DNA of 64,000 nt from CAZWVI01 sp964637165 (GCA_964637165.1 CAZWVI010000005.1:62001-126000); one strand, 5' to 3'. Shown: positions 26,041-35,001, counted from the stretch's first letter. Notes: generated from the sequence alone by a model not told the origin. Numbers and translations are program-made.

Positions 26041-26925
26041 CAAGAGTGCTGCTCCCATCCATCCCGCCGAATTCCCTAATTCCGACTTTTTCAAAATAAA
26101 ATCTTCCGCTGTCCTTCCAAAGCATTGCAGTGCAAGTACTTGCAGCGCCGTCGGCTTCAGCAGGTCGAGCACTGGTGCGGCTCCTCCGCCGATTAGGAAG
26201 ACCCTCAGGTCGAGGATTAGCGCAACTTGGGATAGTGCTTCGCCAAGTCTTTGTCCGGCATTTGCAAATACTTTGGCGGCGGCTTTGTCACCAATACGGG
26301 CTAGCTTTGCCAAGTCTGGCAAACCGTCAAACTGAATATTATTTTCGCGGGCGACGGCGATGAGCTCGGTGGCACTGACCACAGCTTCGGTGCAGCCGCG
26401 TGCGCCGCAGTGGCAATTACGCTGGTGGCCAACTTTGATATGGCCAAATTCTCCGGCCATTCCTCGCCCGCGCCAAAGTTCCCCATCCAGAACAATTCCT
26501 CCACCAATCCCAGTGCCGATTGTCGCAAATAGAAAGCTTGGATGTTCACGACCTGCTCCTAGGATTGATTCAGCATAAGCTGCCGCGCTGGCATCATTTT
26601 CAATCACGACCTCCCGCCCAATTTTCGCGGCCAAATCTTCGGCCGGATTTTGATCGATTAGAAATTGCAGGTTGGGGGAATCGCGAACAATTAAATCGTC
26701 ATCGTCGAAAATTCCTGGGATGGTTAACCCAACCGGTAAAGTCAAATCCCCTTGTGCAAGTTCAGCGTGGCAGTCAGCAAGCACATCTAGGGTCGAGGCG
26801 TAATCTAAAATGCTTGGGGCGGAAAATTCACGTCCAGCAATATTTCCAAGTAAGACCCCGGATTTGACGGAAGTCCCGCCAAGGTCAAGGCCGATACTGC
26901 ACTGGTCAAGTTTTGAATTCTTCAT
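26002..26925 (-). CDS. ROK-family sugar kinase
   Basis: A 307-residue ROK kinase. It has the phosphate-binding DLGGT (residues 14-18), the catalytic Asp111 in IENDASAAAYAE, GTGIGGG (137-143) and the ROK zinc site: His162 in GHIKVG plus Cys171, Cys173 and Cys178 in CHCGARGC. Substrates in this family are glucose, N-acetylglucosamine, N-acetylmannosamine or fructose; the GH3 enzyme nearby favours an amino sugar, as inference. It overlaps the M28 peptidase stop by one base (TAATG). The last ~11 residues (CPHRLGHQSL and stop) are encoded by the right arm of a repeat element, so the natural C-terminus has been replaced. Confidence 0.9.
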   Translation of the reverse strand: MKNSKLDQCSIGLDLGGTSVKSGVLLGNIAGREFSAPSILDYASTLDVLADCHAELAQGDLTLPVGLTIPGIFDDDDLIVRDSPNLQFLIDQNPAEDLAAKIGREVVIENDASAAAYAESILGAGREHPSFLFATIGTGIGGGIVLDGELWRGRGMAGEFGHIKVGHQRNCHCGARGCTEAVVSATELIAVARENNIQFDGLPDLAKLARIGDKAAAKVFANAGQRLGEALSQVALILDLRVFLIGGGAAPVLDLLKPTALQVLALQCFGRTAEDFILKKSELGNSAGWMGAALLGLCPHRLGHQSL

Positions 26926-28643
26926 TAGTAATCAAGTCTCTGGCCAAATGGCACCGGCCAAGGTGCAAGTAGTTGCGGTGCTCGGCCAAAAAATGGATTT
27001 AGCCGCGAATAACCATCTACAAATGCCGGCCGCACTCCAAGATTGGCCAAGCTGTCGGCAGCACGCCTAGCCATCAGGGTGATTTGTTCCAAGCTGGAAT
27101 AATTGATGGCATCCCACTTGTCATTAGGGGTGTGATAGTCAGCATGTTCATTAGTGTTAAAGAAAATAACCGGAATACCCGCGCGATAAAAAATTGCTTG
27201 GTCACTGCGGTCGAAAAACTCTTCGTGTTCAGTGTCGTAATGTAAATTCAAACCTTTTGCGGCACGTTTAGTTAGCTTGGGGAGGATGGGAGATGACTTA
27301 GTTCCAATTACATGCACCGTGTTGTTTGTTGCCCGTCCAACCATGTCGAAATTTAACATGGCTGAAATTTGTTCTACCGGAAGCACGCCTTGGGCTAAAA
27401 ATTGTGACGCTCCGATTAATCCAATTTCTTCCCCGGAAAAGAACACAAAACAAATACTGCGTCGGGGTGAAACTTTGGCATTTACTAAAGATTCTGCAAG
27501 CGCCAAGTTGGCCACGACCCCCGAACCATTATCGTCGGCGCCATTCCAAATGTCACCAGCTTCATTGCTCCCCACGTGGTCATAGTGGGAGCTTATGACT
27601 AAATATTCGTCGCGCAGCTGTGGGTCGGAACCAGGCAGAACTCCCACCACATTCCAACCAACTCTTTCCGAAGTCTCGAAAGCGACCGTTATTTCACTAT
27701 TCAGGGCTGTTTCAAAACCACTGCCACTTCCAGAGACATCAGTTTCCTTGACCCACTCAATGGCATTTAATTCACGTCCTTTGAAAACTTCATCGACAAT
27801 CCTGCGACCCACATAGGCCACCGGTATCTCGCAGCTTAAAGTTGTTTGGCTTTGCAGCATGCAGTAAAACTGGTCGGCAACAGACTTAACTGTGAAATTA
27901 GTTTCAGTGAAAATCTTTGGATCAGTTTGCGCGCTCAATAATGGAAGGAGTTGGTTGTATAGTTTGGAAGTGCTTGGCCAAAACGGGGCACCCGTCGCTT
28001 CAATTTTTGCGTGCTCAACTCCAGGAGGGTCGGCTACTAAAACAGCGACCGCGCCAGCATCTTCCAGCAGTTTAATTTTTGCTTGAAGTCGCGCCGCACT
28101 AATTAATTTTTTGCCGTTGAACTTACTGTCTCGCTCATTCGCCTGTGGCTCCCAGCGAAACACTAATGCTACTTTGCCAACAAGGTCTAGTCCCCACAAG
28201 TCGTCGTATTCATATTCGCTTGAATTGATTCCGTAGCCCACAAAAACAACTTCACCACTCGCGCTTCCGGCAGGGGCGCTTGGGTGTGGTTGGAAATTGT
28301 CTCCATGTGGGAAATCCCCGCCCAAAGTTAAATTGCAAAGCTCATTGTTAAGACGTAATGGGCTCGCGGAAAATGGATGTATGAAAGTGCCATCAATCGG
28401 TTCAAGGTTAAGCCGTTTGAGCCGTGATTCAATCCATCTTCCCGCTGTTTGCGCACCGAGCTCCCCGGTAAACCGGCCAGCAAAATCATCACCGGCAATG
28501 AAAGCTAAGTCTTCTTCTAGTCGTTGAATGGAAATCGCCGCATCGCCAGAATAATTTGACGGACTACCTTGGGCTAAAGCGAGTGATGAAACGTAAAGCG
28601 ACATCACTAGGCTGAGCCAGGCGGCGGAGGTGGGGAGGACCAT
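26925..28643 (-). CDS. Secreted M28-family zinc aminopeptidase with PA domain
   Basis: An exported peptidase of about 572 residues. The signal peptide is MVLPTSAAWLSLVMSLYVSS with cleavage near LALAQG. A protease-associated insert follows (GYGINSSEYEYDDLWGLDLVGKVAL region). The M28 catalytic core has VISSHYDHVG, NGADDNGSG and FFSGEEIGLIGA, carrying the His, Asp and Glu-Glu metal ligands and base. It should trim N-terminal residues from peptides outside the cytoplasm. ATG 28643 is chosen because it begins the signal peptide. TAGGATAGGGGC lies 10 nt upstream in the 26-bp divergent gap to gpmI. It is cotranscribed with the ROK kinase. Confidence 0.9.
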   Translation of the reverse strand: MVLPTSAAWLSLVMSLYVSSLALAQGSPSNYSGDAAISIQRLEEDLAFIAGDDFAGRFTGELGAQTAGRWIESRLKRLNLEPIDGTFIHPFSASPLRLNNELCNLTLGGDFPHGDNFQPHPSAPAGSASGEVVFVGYGINSSEYEYDDLWGLDLVGKVALVFRWEPQANERDSKFNGKKLISAARLQAKIKLLEDAGAVAVLVADPPGVEHAKIEATGAPFWPSTSKLYNQLLPLLSAQTDPKIFTETNFTVKSVADQFYCMLQSQTTLSCEIPVAYVGRRIVDEVFKGRELNAIEWVKETDVSGSGSGFETALNSEITVAFETSERVGWNVVGVLPGSDPQLRDEYLVISSHYDHVGSNEAGDIWNGADDNGSGVVANLALAESLVNAKVSPRRSICFVFFSGEEIGLIGASQFLAQGVLPVEQISAMLNFDMVGRATNNTVHVIGTKSSPILPKLTKRAAKGLNLHYDTEHEEFFDRSDQAIFYRAGIPVIFFNTNEHADYHTPNDKWDAINYSSLEQITLMARRAADSLANLGVRPAFVDGYSRLNPFFGRAPQLLAPWPVPFGQRLDY

Positions 28644-28669
28644 TGGCGCCCCTATCCTATGGTTGCGAA

Positions 28670-30202
28670 ATGAGTGGCAAACGACCAACCGTACTCTTAG
28701 TTCTCGATGGCTGGGGCCATGCCGAGGCTACCGACTTCAATGCAATAACCAGAGCGCCCGCAGAGAACTTTTTGCGCTGGTGGAATGAATGCCCGCATTC
28801 ACTATTGTCAGCAAGTGGTCGCGAAGTTGGACTGCCTTTGGGTTTGATGGGAAATTCAGAAGTAGGTCATACCAATATCGGTGCCGGCCGAGTTGTTAAT
28901 CAAACCATCTCACTTATTGACAAAGCAATTGAAAATGGTGAGTTTCGCCTCAATCCTGCGCTGCGTGGCACCATCGAACATGCTCGCAAAAACAATTCAC
29001 GGCTGCACCTTTTTGGTTTGCTAGGCCCTGGCGGCGTGCACGCCATTGATTCTCACTATGAAGTGCTGTTGCAGATGGCCAAGGAGTTAGGCTTGTCCAG
29101 CGAGCAAGTGCGTTTGCATTTATTGTTAGATGGCCGCGACACTCCACCAACATCAGCTAAAGATTATTTGCATCAGCTTGAACAAATGTTGGCCAAGCAT
29201 GGTGGTGTGATTGCCTCGGTGTGCGGTCGTTACTATGGAATGGATCGCGATCAGCGTTGGTATCGCACCGAATTGTTTTGGAATTGCATGATGCACGCCA
29301 AGGCTGACTATCGCGCCAATACTGCGCAACAAGCACTAGCCGCGGCCGCTGAACGTGGCGAAAGTGACGAGTTCGTTATGCCGACAATAATTGGTGAGGC
29401 CAATGCCATAGCAGACGGCGATTCAGTTTTGTGTTTTAACTTTCGCTCTGACCGAGTACGGCAAATATCAGAGGCAATTTTGACATCAAGTTTTTCTAAC
29501 TTTGAAACTGGGAAAGTACCTAATCTTCACTATGCGACTATGACCCAATACAGAAAGGACTTCAGTTGCGCGGTAGCATTCCCGCCGCAAGAGTTGCGCT
29601 CGATGTTTGGTGAATTGGTTTCCGCACAAGGCATGCGCCAGTTTCGTTGCGCTGAAACTGAAAAGTATGCCCACGTTACATTTTTCTTCAATGGTGGCCG
29701 TGAAGATGTTTACCCTGGGGAAGACCGCCACTTGGTCGCTTCACCTAAGATTCCAACTTATGATTTGCAACCCGAGATGTCGGCGCCACAAGTGTGCGAC
29801 GAAGTTTGCATTCGCCTAGAGAAAAACCAACACGACTTGTACGTGGTCAACTTTGCCAATTCGGACATGGTTGGTCATACCGGCAAACAAAATGCCACGG
29901 AGGCAGCGATTCGTGCGGTTGATAATTGTTTAGGTCGCATTGTTGAACAAACTATGAAGCAGGGTGGAACTGTTGCGATAACCGCCGACCATGGAAACTC
30001 TGAACAGATGCGCGACCCAGACACGGGAGGCATCCATACCGCTCATACGGTAAACCCAGTGCCATTCATCTTGATTGGCGAAGAATACCGCAATGCTCAA
30101 ATGCGTGAAATGGGAGTTCTGGCTGATGTTGCCCCGACTCTTATGCGCACTATGGGTATTGACCAGCCATCCGAAATGGATGGCCACGACTTGCTGAAAT
30201 GA
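28670..30202 (+). CDS. gpmI: 2,3-bisphosphoglycerate-independent phosphoglycerate mutase
   Basis: This glycolytic enzyme interconverts 3- and 2-phosphoglycerate using two Mn2+ ions. The 510-residue length fits. The N-terminal VLLVLDGWGHAE metal site, the phospho-acceptor Ser63 in LMGNSEVGH, FNFRSDRVRQI and the C-terminal ITADHGNSEQM metal site are present. The start is ATG 28670 rather than the earlier in-frame start, which would overlap the divergent peptidase. Its stop overlaps the next gene's start (ATGA), coupling it to a secreted beta-helix protein. Confidence 0.96.
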   Translation: MSGKRPTVLLVLDGWGHAEATDFNAITRAPAENFLRWWNECPHSLLSASGREVGLPLGLMGNSEVGHTNIGAGRVVNQTISLIDKAIENGEFRLNPALRGTIEHARKNNSRLHLFGLLGPGGVHAIDSHYEVLLQMAKELGLSSEQVRLHLLLDGRDTPPTSAKDYLHQLEQMLAKHGGVIASVCGRYYGMDRDQRWYRTELFWNCMMHAKADYRANTAQQALAAAAERGESDEFVMPTIIGEANAIADGDSVLCFNFRSDRVRQISEAILTSSFSNFETGKVPNLHYATMTQYRKDFSCAVAFPPQELRSMFGELVSAQGMRQFRCAETEKYAHVTFFFNGGREDVYPGEDRHLVASPKIPTYDLQPEMSAPQVCDEVCIRLEKNQHDLYVVNFANSDMVGHTGKQNATEAAIRAVDNCLGRIVEQTMKQGGTVAITADHGNSEQMRDPDTGGIHTAHTVNPVPFILIGEEYRNAQMREMGVLADVAPTLMRTMGIDQPSEMDGHDLLK

Positions 30203-32121
30203 TTACCAAGCCACTCCAAATACTTCTTGCTCTTGTCCTGATCGTTGCTCCGCTGAGTGCCGAAGTCTGGTACGTCGATGCCGATACCGGAATTGACGAT
30301 ATTTTGACCAACTCTGGCACCTCTGCTCTTGCTCCATTTAAAACTGTCACCTACGCGATGAGCCTCGCGCAAAGTGGTGATGAAGTTGAGTTGTTGCCAG
30401 GCACTTGGGATAGCAGCATTGAGAGTTTTCCAATTACGGTGACCAATGGCGTTTCGGTCCGTTACCCCGGTAGCGACCCAGCCATCTGCCGTTTCGATGG
30501 CGCTGGAACGCCTAATGCTTGTTTTAGAATTGATTCAGTTTTGGATGATAGCTTAACTCTCAGTGGGTTTACCATCGTCGATTGTGGCACTGGCATTGAG
30601 GTCACCAATGGCTCCAGCACTAATGGTTTTATCTTGGGGATTTATGGATGCGTGTTTGAACTAATCCAGTTTTATGGAGTGAATGCCAATCTTAGTGGCG
30701 GGGTGGAAGTCCTGTGGATTGAGGAATGTAATTTTTCGGGAACTGGCGCAACCGCCGCCGTGAATGTCACGTTGGGGTTAGGCGCATCTTTAACTACTAG
30801 CGTGGTTGAGGACAACATTATTACTGGAGCCGATAAAGGGATTGTGTTGAATGCAGAATCTGGTTCTGCGGTAATTAGTAATTCCTATATCCGTCGCAAC
30901 TTTATTAGCGGTACAGCTACAGCTGCGCGAGGAATTGAAATAACTGGCCAAGCTGATGCAATTGCCGGAGCAGTTGTTGATGTTGAAGTATCAGGAAACC
31001 AAGTGCAGGGCTTTCCTGAAGCAGGATTGTATTTGGAGGCTGATTCACAACTTGGTCAAGTGGTCGTCATCGATGGAAAATTCCACCATAATGAATTCAT
31101 AAATAATGGTGTCAATGCGCGCTTGGTAACGATTAACAACACTGCATCAACAGCAGATATTAGCTCCTTGTTTTTTGGGAATTCATTTCGCGGCGCCACC
31201 ACTAGTTTGGGCGATGGGAATGGGATTGTGCTTGATGCGACCTTGCCAAAGACTGGCAATTTAAATATGGCACCAAACTTTGGCGACTTGACTATCGGTT
31301 GGGGTGATGGGGCATATGGTGGCCGCAATTCAATATCGGGAAATGAAGTTTTCAATATGGTTTTGGATTTGGACATGCAAAACATTATTAAGGCCGAGCG
31401 CAACTTTTGGGACGACATTTCTATCGCCAATGTAAATGCCAAAATTGAAACCAATGGCGCTAACTATCCGAGCATTGTTTCATTGCTTGAAGGCTCTATG
31501 AATTTTTCAGTTGCGACAGGTGAGTTGGCGGCCAATGTTGCGCAAAACGTAATTCTTGCAGCTGGGACTAGCAGTGCTTTTGTCGACAACCTAGATGCAG
31601 ACGCCTTATACGGGCAAATGTTAATCACGATTGACGAGGGCACCTGGTTATTAGATCCGGTTGTTTCGGATGATGGCACCACACTTAGTTTTATTTCACC
31701 GGAATTGTTGTCAGGAAATCATGAGATTAGTTTGATTAACCCCGGTGGGCAATTTGCCATAGGCAACTTAGTGGTTGAGTCAGAAGGTGGTGCAGGAGGC
31801 GGAAGCGACACCGGTATGTGTGTTGTCGCGACAGCAGCACATGGTGACTACGACGCACCCGAAGTTAAAACCTTGCGTCGTTGGCGCGATGAGTTTTTGC
31901 TGACAACTCCAAGTGGGCGCAGTTTTGTGCGTGCTTATTATCAACATGGGCCGGTGCTTGCTGATTGGATAAGCCAACGTGAGTGGGCACGCAAAAGTAC
32001 CCGCGTTCTATTGGTTGCGCCGGTCGCTTTGGCTAAAGGAATGTTGGCTGCGCCTGAGTTAATGCGCATGTTATTGCTGCTAGCAATTGGCGCGATTAGC
32101 TTTAGAAAATTACGTCGTTGA
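30199..32121 (+). CDS. Secreted right-handed beta-helix protein with CFI-box C-terminal domain
   Basis: A 640-residue exported protein. The signal peptide is LLALVLIVAPLSAEV. DUF1565-like sequence follows (WYVDADTGIDDI, then APFKTVTYAMSLAQSGDEVELLPG) with a long beta-helix containing many SYIRRNFISG- and VSGNQVQG-like rungs. The C-terminal ~100 residues match the CFI-box-CTERM family as I recall it: MCVVATAAHGDY, LRRWRDEFLL, GRSFVRAYYQHGP and a final hydrophobic helix with basic tail (LLLLAIGAISFRKLRR). This suggests sorting to, or anchoring at, the cell surface. Beta-helices often bind or cleave polysaccharide, but no catalytic residues can be named. It is translationally coupled to gpmI by ATGA. 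Confidence 0.8.
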   Translation: MITKPLQILLALVLIVAPLSAEVWYVDADTGIDDILTNSGTSALAPFKTVTYAMSLAQSGDEVELLPGTWDSSIESFPITVTNGVSVRYPGSDPAICRFDGAGTPNACFRIDSVLDDSLTLSGFTIVDCGTGIEVTNGSSTNGFILGIYGCVFELIQFYGVNANLSGGVEVLWIEECNFSGTGATAAVNVTLGLGASLTTSVVEDNIITGADKGIVLNAESGSAVISNSYIRRNFISGTATAARGIEITGQADAIAGAVVDVEVSGNQVQGFPEAGLYLEADSQLGQVVVIDGKFHHNEFINNGVNARLVTINNTASTADISSLFFGNSFRGATTSLGDGNGIVLDATLPKTGNLNMAPNFGDLTIGWGDGAYGGRNSISGNEVFNMVLDLDMQNIIKAERNFWDDISIANVNAKIETNGANYPSIVSLLEGSMNFSVATGELAANVAQNVILAAGTSSAFVDNLDADALYGQMLITIDEGTWLLDPVVSDDGTTLSFISPELLSGNHEISLINPGGQFAIGNLVVESEGGAGGGSDTGMCVVATAAHGDYDAPEVKTLRRWRDEFLLTTPSGRSFVRAYYQHGPVLADWISQREWARKSTRVLLVAPVALAKGMLAAPELMRMLLLLAIGAISFRKLRR

Positions 32122-32127
32122 TTTGTA

Positions 32128-32163
32128 TAAAACTGAAAAGGCCGCGCCCTTATGGGCACGGCC
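32128..32163 (-). terminator. Terminator for the small membrane protein gene
   Basis: GGCCGCGCCC (32140-32149) pairs with GGGCACGGCC (32154-32163) around a short TTAT loop with one mismatch. On the minus strand the stem is followed by TTTTCAGTTTT. Confidence 0.78.
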
Positions 32164-32200
32164 TCCAGCCAGACGTTGTTCGCGCTAGTCGTCCGATTAA

Positions 32201-32575
32201 TTAAGCACCTGCGTTAGCTGTATTACGCGCAGTGTCGACCAAGCTCTTAAGCATGCCGACTGCTGCAACTAACAGCACGATGTAAACTAGGTTTGAAAAG
32301 ATTGGATCTAAGAATTTTCCAATCCATTCAACTTCGCCGATTGCGGCAGATGCGTTACCCCAAGCTGGGGCATTAAGGAAAACCAAAGCTGCTGCGCCGA
32401 TGGCGTAGTCTTTGGCGTTTTCGCTTTTAACGCAAGTCCATCCAATCCACACGGCTGAGCCGTACATGAGGAAGGTTGCGATCGGGGCAAAGCCCCCAAG
32501 ATCTGATGCGGAACCAGTTGCAATGCCGCTGATGATGGCGACTGCGAAAGCGATGGTGAACAAGTTTTTGGCCAT
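32201..32575 (-). CDS. Small membrane protein of unknown function
   Basis: A 124-residue hydrophobic protein with about four membrane segments (LFTIAFAVAIISGIATG, IATFLMYGSAVWIGW, AIGAAALVFLNAPAW, LVYIVLLVAAVGMLKSL). The start MAKNLF is preferred; the in-frame extension to 32707 is basic, low-complexity and reads through a repeat arm. No conserved family is recognised. The gene stands alone with its own terminator and a 5' region of about 100 bp or more. Function unknown. Confidence 0.6.
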   Translation of the reverse strand: MAKNLFTIAFAVAIISGIATGSASDLGGFAPIATFLMYGSAVWIGWTCVKSENAKDYAIGAAALVFLNAPAWGNASAAIGEVEWIGKFLDPIFSNLVYIVLLVAAVGMLKSLVDTARNTANAGA

Positions 32576-32681
32576 TTTTCTTCGTATGTGTGGTGAGACC
32601 CTTAGCGGGTGATGGGGCGAATGCCTCATTGGGAGAGTTAATCGCCGGAAGCGGAGTAAAATTCGCCATAAATCCCTCCCA

Positions 32682-32707
32682 TACTCTGACCCCAAAGAGT
32701 GGGTCAT
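32682..32707 (+). repeat. Single arm of the REP-like family
   Basis: ACTCTGACCCC, spacer, GGGTCA, with TTT following; no opposing arm is visible within 200 bp. It lies in the 5' region of the small membrane protein gene and is the one copy not associated with a stop codon. Confidence 0.7.
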
Positions 32708-32783
32708 TTGTTGTTATTGAGTATTAGTAGGCTGAAAGTAGAAAGTCGCAAATATGAAAAAAGCGCAAGATCAGCCTCGAAAT

Positions 32784-32805
32784 AAACTGAATGACCGTTC
32801 AGTTT
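32784..32805. promoter_or_regulatory. 22-bp inverted repeat, operator-like
   Basis: AAACTGAA and TTCAGTTT flank TGACCG, giving a perfect 8-bp inverted repeat. The inner sequence TGAATGACCGTTCA resembles TetR-family operators as I know them. It lies 30 bp past the ygfZ-like gene stop and upstream of the small membrane protein gene. A weak terminator for ygfZ is the alternative. Confidence 0.45.
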
Positions 32806-32835
32806 TGCCCAAGTCGAGCATAATGCTGCCCCTTA

Positions 32836-33882
32836 TTAATCACGTTCGATTTTCGCAATAATATCGCCGTCTTCACCTAAGACCTTTAACAGAATGTTGT
32901 TACGAGCATATCTTTTGGCCACCACGGCCAGCCCAAGCGGGCAGTCTTGCAGTGGAGAGTAAACCCATGAGCTAACAATCCCGGCCGTTTTACCGTCATC
33001 GTCCAGTAATTGCTGGCCGTGAAGAGGCTTAACTCCTTGGTTGAAAACTACTCGACACAGTTGGCGCGGAGCTTCGCCGTAAGTGTTAATGCGCGCGACC
33101 ACCTCTTGACCGGTGTAGCACCCCTTGCTTAGGGAGGTGCGTTTCCATTCATTACTTTCGGGCAGGGTCACACTTTCGCCAAAGTCGATACCCCAACGCG
33201 CAATCCCTGCTTCAACCCGCAAGATGTCGAGCACCACGTGTCCGCTGGGGATTGCGCCGGCCGACTTCAGCGCGTGAGCGAGTCCGCCAATATGTTCGGG
33301 TGCGCCAATCAGTTCCCAACAATCAATCCCACGGTCCGGGCGTTGTAAAACTAAGAGCTCGCCAATCAATTCGCAGCTGGGTGCACCACAATCGGCAACA
33401 GCAATGCCAACTTTTTCTAAAGTTGCGCGCGCGGCAGGTCCTGCGACTAATAAGCGCGCGCTCGGTGGAGCCGCCCACGACAGGCTTTCACTGAAGTGCA
33501 TCTTTTCAAAGTACTGATGCAAAGTTTCTTGACGACTTGCGGGCATATCAATTCCAACAAGGTCTACATCGTTTAGCTTTAAACCAAATAACAGCAGGTC
33601 ACTAATCCAGTGCGCTTTGCCGTTGAGGGCAGCTGACCATTGCCCACCGCCCGCGCCCAATTCACGAATGTCAGAACTAAGTAGGCGCTGCAAAAAGTCG
33701 GCGGTGTCGTTGCCGGACATTTCCAGCCAGCCTCGATCGCCACCATCAAAAATGGCACAAGCATCACGTGCGGCTTGGTACTCCTCCCCAACGCCCCCGA
33801 CTCGTAGGGGCAGAATTACTCCCTCAAGTTCGATGAAGTCGGCACCCCATTCGGTGAAAAGTTGATTGAGTTCGGTTTTCAT
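32836..33882 (-). CDS. YgfZ/GcvT-domain folate-binding protein
   Basis: A tetrahydrofolate-binding protein of about 348 residues related to the glycine-cleavage T protein. The diagnostic KGCYTGQEVVARI, with Cys near residue 255, identifies the YgfZ branch, which supports assembly or repair of certain Fe-S enzymes such as MiaB. The N-terminal LPLRVGGVGEEYQAARDACAIFD and GNDTADFLQRLLSSDI are the usual GcvT-like segments. The start MKTELNQLF is preferred over the TTG 24 bp upstream. It is divergent from a small Cys-containing ORF. Cytoplasmic; no partner genes adjacent. Confidence 0.9.
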   Translation of the reverse strand: MKTELNQLFTEWGADFIELEGVILPLRVGGVGEEYQAARDACAIFDGGDRGWLEMSGNDTADFLQRLLSSDIRELGAGGGQWSAALNGKAHWISDLLLFGLKLNDVDLVGIDMPASRQETLHQYFEKMHFSESLSWAAPPSARLLVAGPAARATLEKVGIAVADCGAPSCELIGELLVLQRPDRGIDCWELIGAPEHIGGLAHALKSAGAIPSGHVVLDILRVEAGIARWGIDFGESVTLPESNEWKRTSLSKGCYTGQEVVARINTYGEAPRQLCRVVFNQGVKPLHGQQLLDDDGKTAGIVSSWVYSPLQDCPLGLAVVAKRYARNNILLKVLGEDGDIIAKIERD

Positions 33883-33921
33883 GGATTCGGTGTGCGAGTT
33901 TAACAATAATTACGGGCGGCG

Positions 33922-34167
33922 TTGGATTCAGCTGTGGAAGAATTAGTAATAATTGCCGAAGCGTGTGGTTGCAAAATTGTGGCCTACTCAATTCATGAGC
34001 TCGACATCGTCAAGCAGTTTTGCACCGATAAGGATTTAGTAAATAAGGTAGAAGAAATGATGGCGGCACTCGCCCCCGGATGTCAAAGTCCTCCACCGCC
34101 TAAGTGTGGGGCCGCCGAGTCTTGTCGCCGCTTGCCAGGTGGTGCTTCGCCTAACGAACAAAGTTGA
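33922..34167 (+). CDS. Small hypothetical Cys-containing protein
   Basis: A possible 81-residue protein with a TTG start. The first ~50 residues look like a compact alpha-helical domain (AVEELVIIAEACGCKIVAYS, then HELDIVKQFCT and LVNKVEEMMAAL). The tail is Pro/Cys-rich (GCQSPPPPKCGAAESC). The composition is protein-like and the frame is open between ygfZ (divergent) and a convergent methyltransferase, but no SD or TANNNT hexamer supports the start, and no family is recognised. Confidence 0.42.
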   Translation: MDSAVEELVIIAEACGCKIVAYSIHELDIVKQFCTDKDLVNKVEEMMAALAPGCQSPPPPKCGAAESCRRLPGGASPNEQS

Positions 34168-34272
34168 GGCCAGCAATAAAAGTGCTACGTAAATTCTTTA
34201 CATCACGGCGGGTGCAAGTCGCAAACCGCCCGACCACCGTTCTTGCAAATCGGCTTAGATTATTTTCTGAGG

Positions 34273-34290
34273 CTGACTTGGGGGAGTCAG
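34273..34290 (-). other. Small hairpin at the methyltransferase stop
   Basis: CTGACT and AGTCAG form a 6-bp stem overlapping the methyltransferase TGA. No clear U-tract follows on the minus strand, so terminator function is only possible. Confidence 0.35.
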
Positions 34291-34961
34291 TCCACTTTTG
34301 CACTTATTAATACTTTTTCGGACGTGAATGCAATTTTTCGCAGTGGTAACCAGTGGAGGTCCTTGAAGCCAGCCGCGTTCATTTCTTGGCGGACGGTCTT
34401 GGGTGATGGATTAGATGGCGGCCGATTGCGCAGTTTGTATTTGTGGCGAAGGCGGCGGCCCCAAATTTTAAAACTTTGATCGTGATGCCAACCACAGATT
34501 ACTCCAAGTCTGGCAACCCGTTTTAATTCGCGCAAAAATACTTCACGCAGGCCTGGTTCAGGAATAAGGTGGAAGAGTCTGATGCAAACCACAACATCGA
34601 AGGCATCGTCTTCAAAGGGTAGTGCGCTCAAGTCGGCGGCGAGCATTTGCGCAATTGGATGTTTGCGTGCTCCTTGGCGCAACATTTCCACGGAAAGGTC
34701 GGCGCCCACCCAGTCATATTTGTCATCTAAACTTCCGGCGAATCGGGCAGTGCCGCAGGGGACGTCTAATATTGTTTTCGCATTCGTGAATCGTTCAAGT
34801 GCCGAATTTAATAATTTTGCTTTGCGTAAATCACGCCGACGACCAGCAGTGCTTGACCAACGACGGTCGTAATCACGCGCGATTTCAGGGTCGCGGTAAC
34901 TGTCAAGCTTGGCCGATTGGCTCGGCGCCGACATTTCTTCGGGAGGAGGCGAACTGCACAC
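34287..34961 (-). CDS. Class I SAM-dependent methyltransferase
   Basis: A 224-residue cytoplasmic methyltransferase. Motif I is ILDVPCGTARFAG, the acidic loop GADLSVEML, then AADLSALPFEDDAFDVVVCI and the post-motif RLFHLIPEP, all typical of the UbiE/methyltransferase-11 fold. The C-terminal half (GRRLRHKYKLRNRPP, SPKTVRQEM) is basic. The substrate is not evident. The GTG at 34961 is chosen because TAAAAT lies exactly 6 nt upstream; an internal ATG at 34934 is the alternative. It is divergent from the NAD(P)HX dehydratase gene. Confidence 0.82.
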   Translation of the reverse strand: MCSSPPPEEMSAPSQSAKLDSYRDPEIARDYDRRWSSTAGRRRDLRKAKLLNSALERFTNAKTILDVPCGTARFAGSLDDKYDWVGADLSVEMLRQGARKHPIAQMLAADLSALPFEDDAFDVVVCIRLFHLIPEPGLREVFLRELKRVARLGVICGWHHDQSFKIWGRRLRHKYKLRNRPPSNPSPKTVRQEMNAAGFKDLHWLPLRKIAFTSEKVLISAKVD

Positions 34962-34967
34962 CTTGGA

Positions 34968-34973
34968 ATTTTA
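34968..34973 (-). promoter_or_regulatory. -10 hexamer for the methyltransferase gene (leaderless)
   Basis: TAAAAT, 6-nt spacer TCCAAG, then the GTG start at 34961 on the minus strand. Confidence 0.6.
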
Positions 34974-35001
34974 GGCCTGCTAACATAACTTGCATTAACT
35001 G

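Noticed and set aside
32576..32707. N-terminal extension of the small membrane protein ORF to 32707
   Set aside because: The added residues are basic and read through a repeat arm; the hydrophobic protein starts naturally at MAKNLF.
34168..34286. tRNA-like or small RNA region with GGCGG/CCGCC pairing
   Set aside because: No cloverleaf, TTC-loop or CCA-type acceptor arrangement could be built; only short pairings exist.
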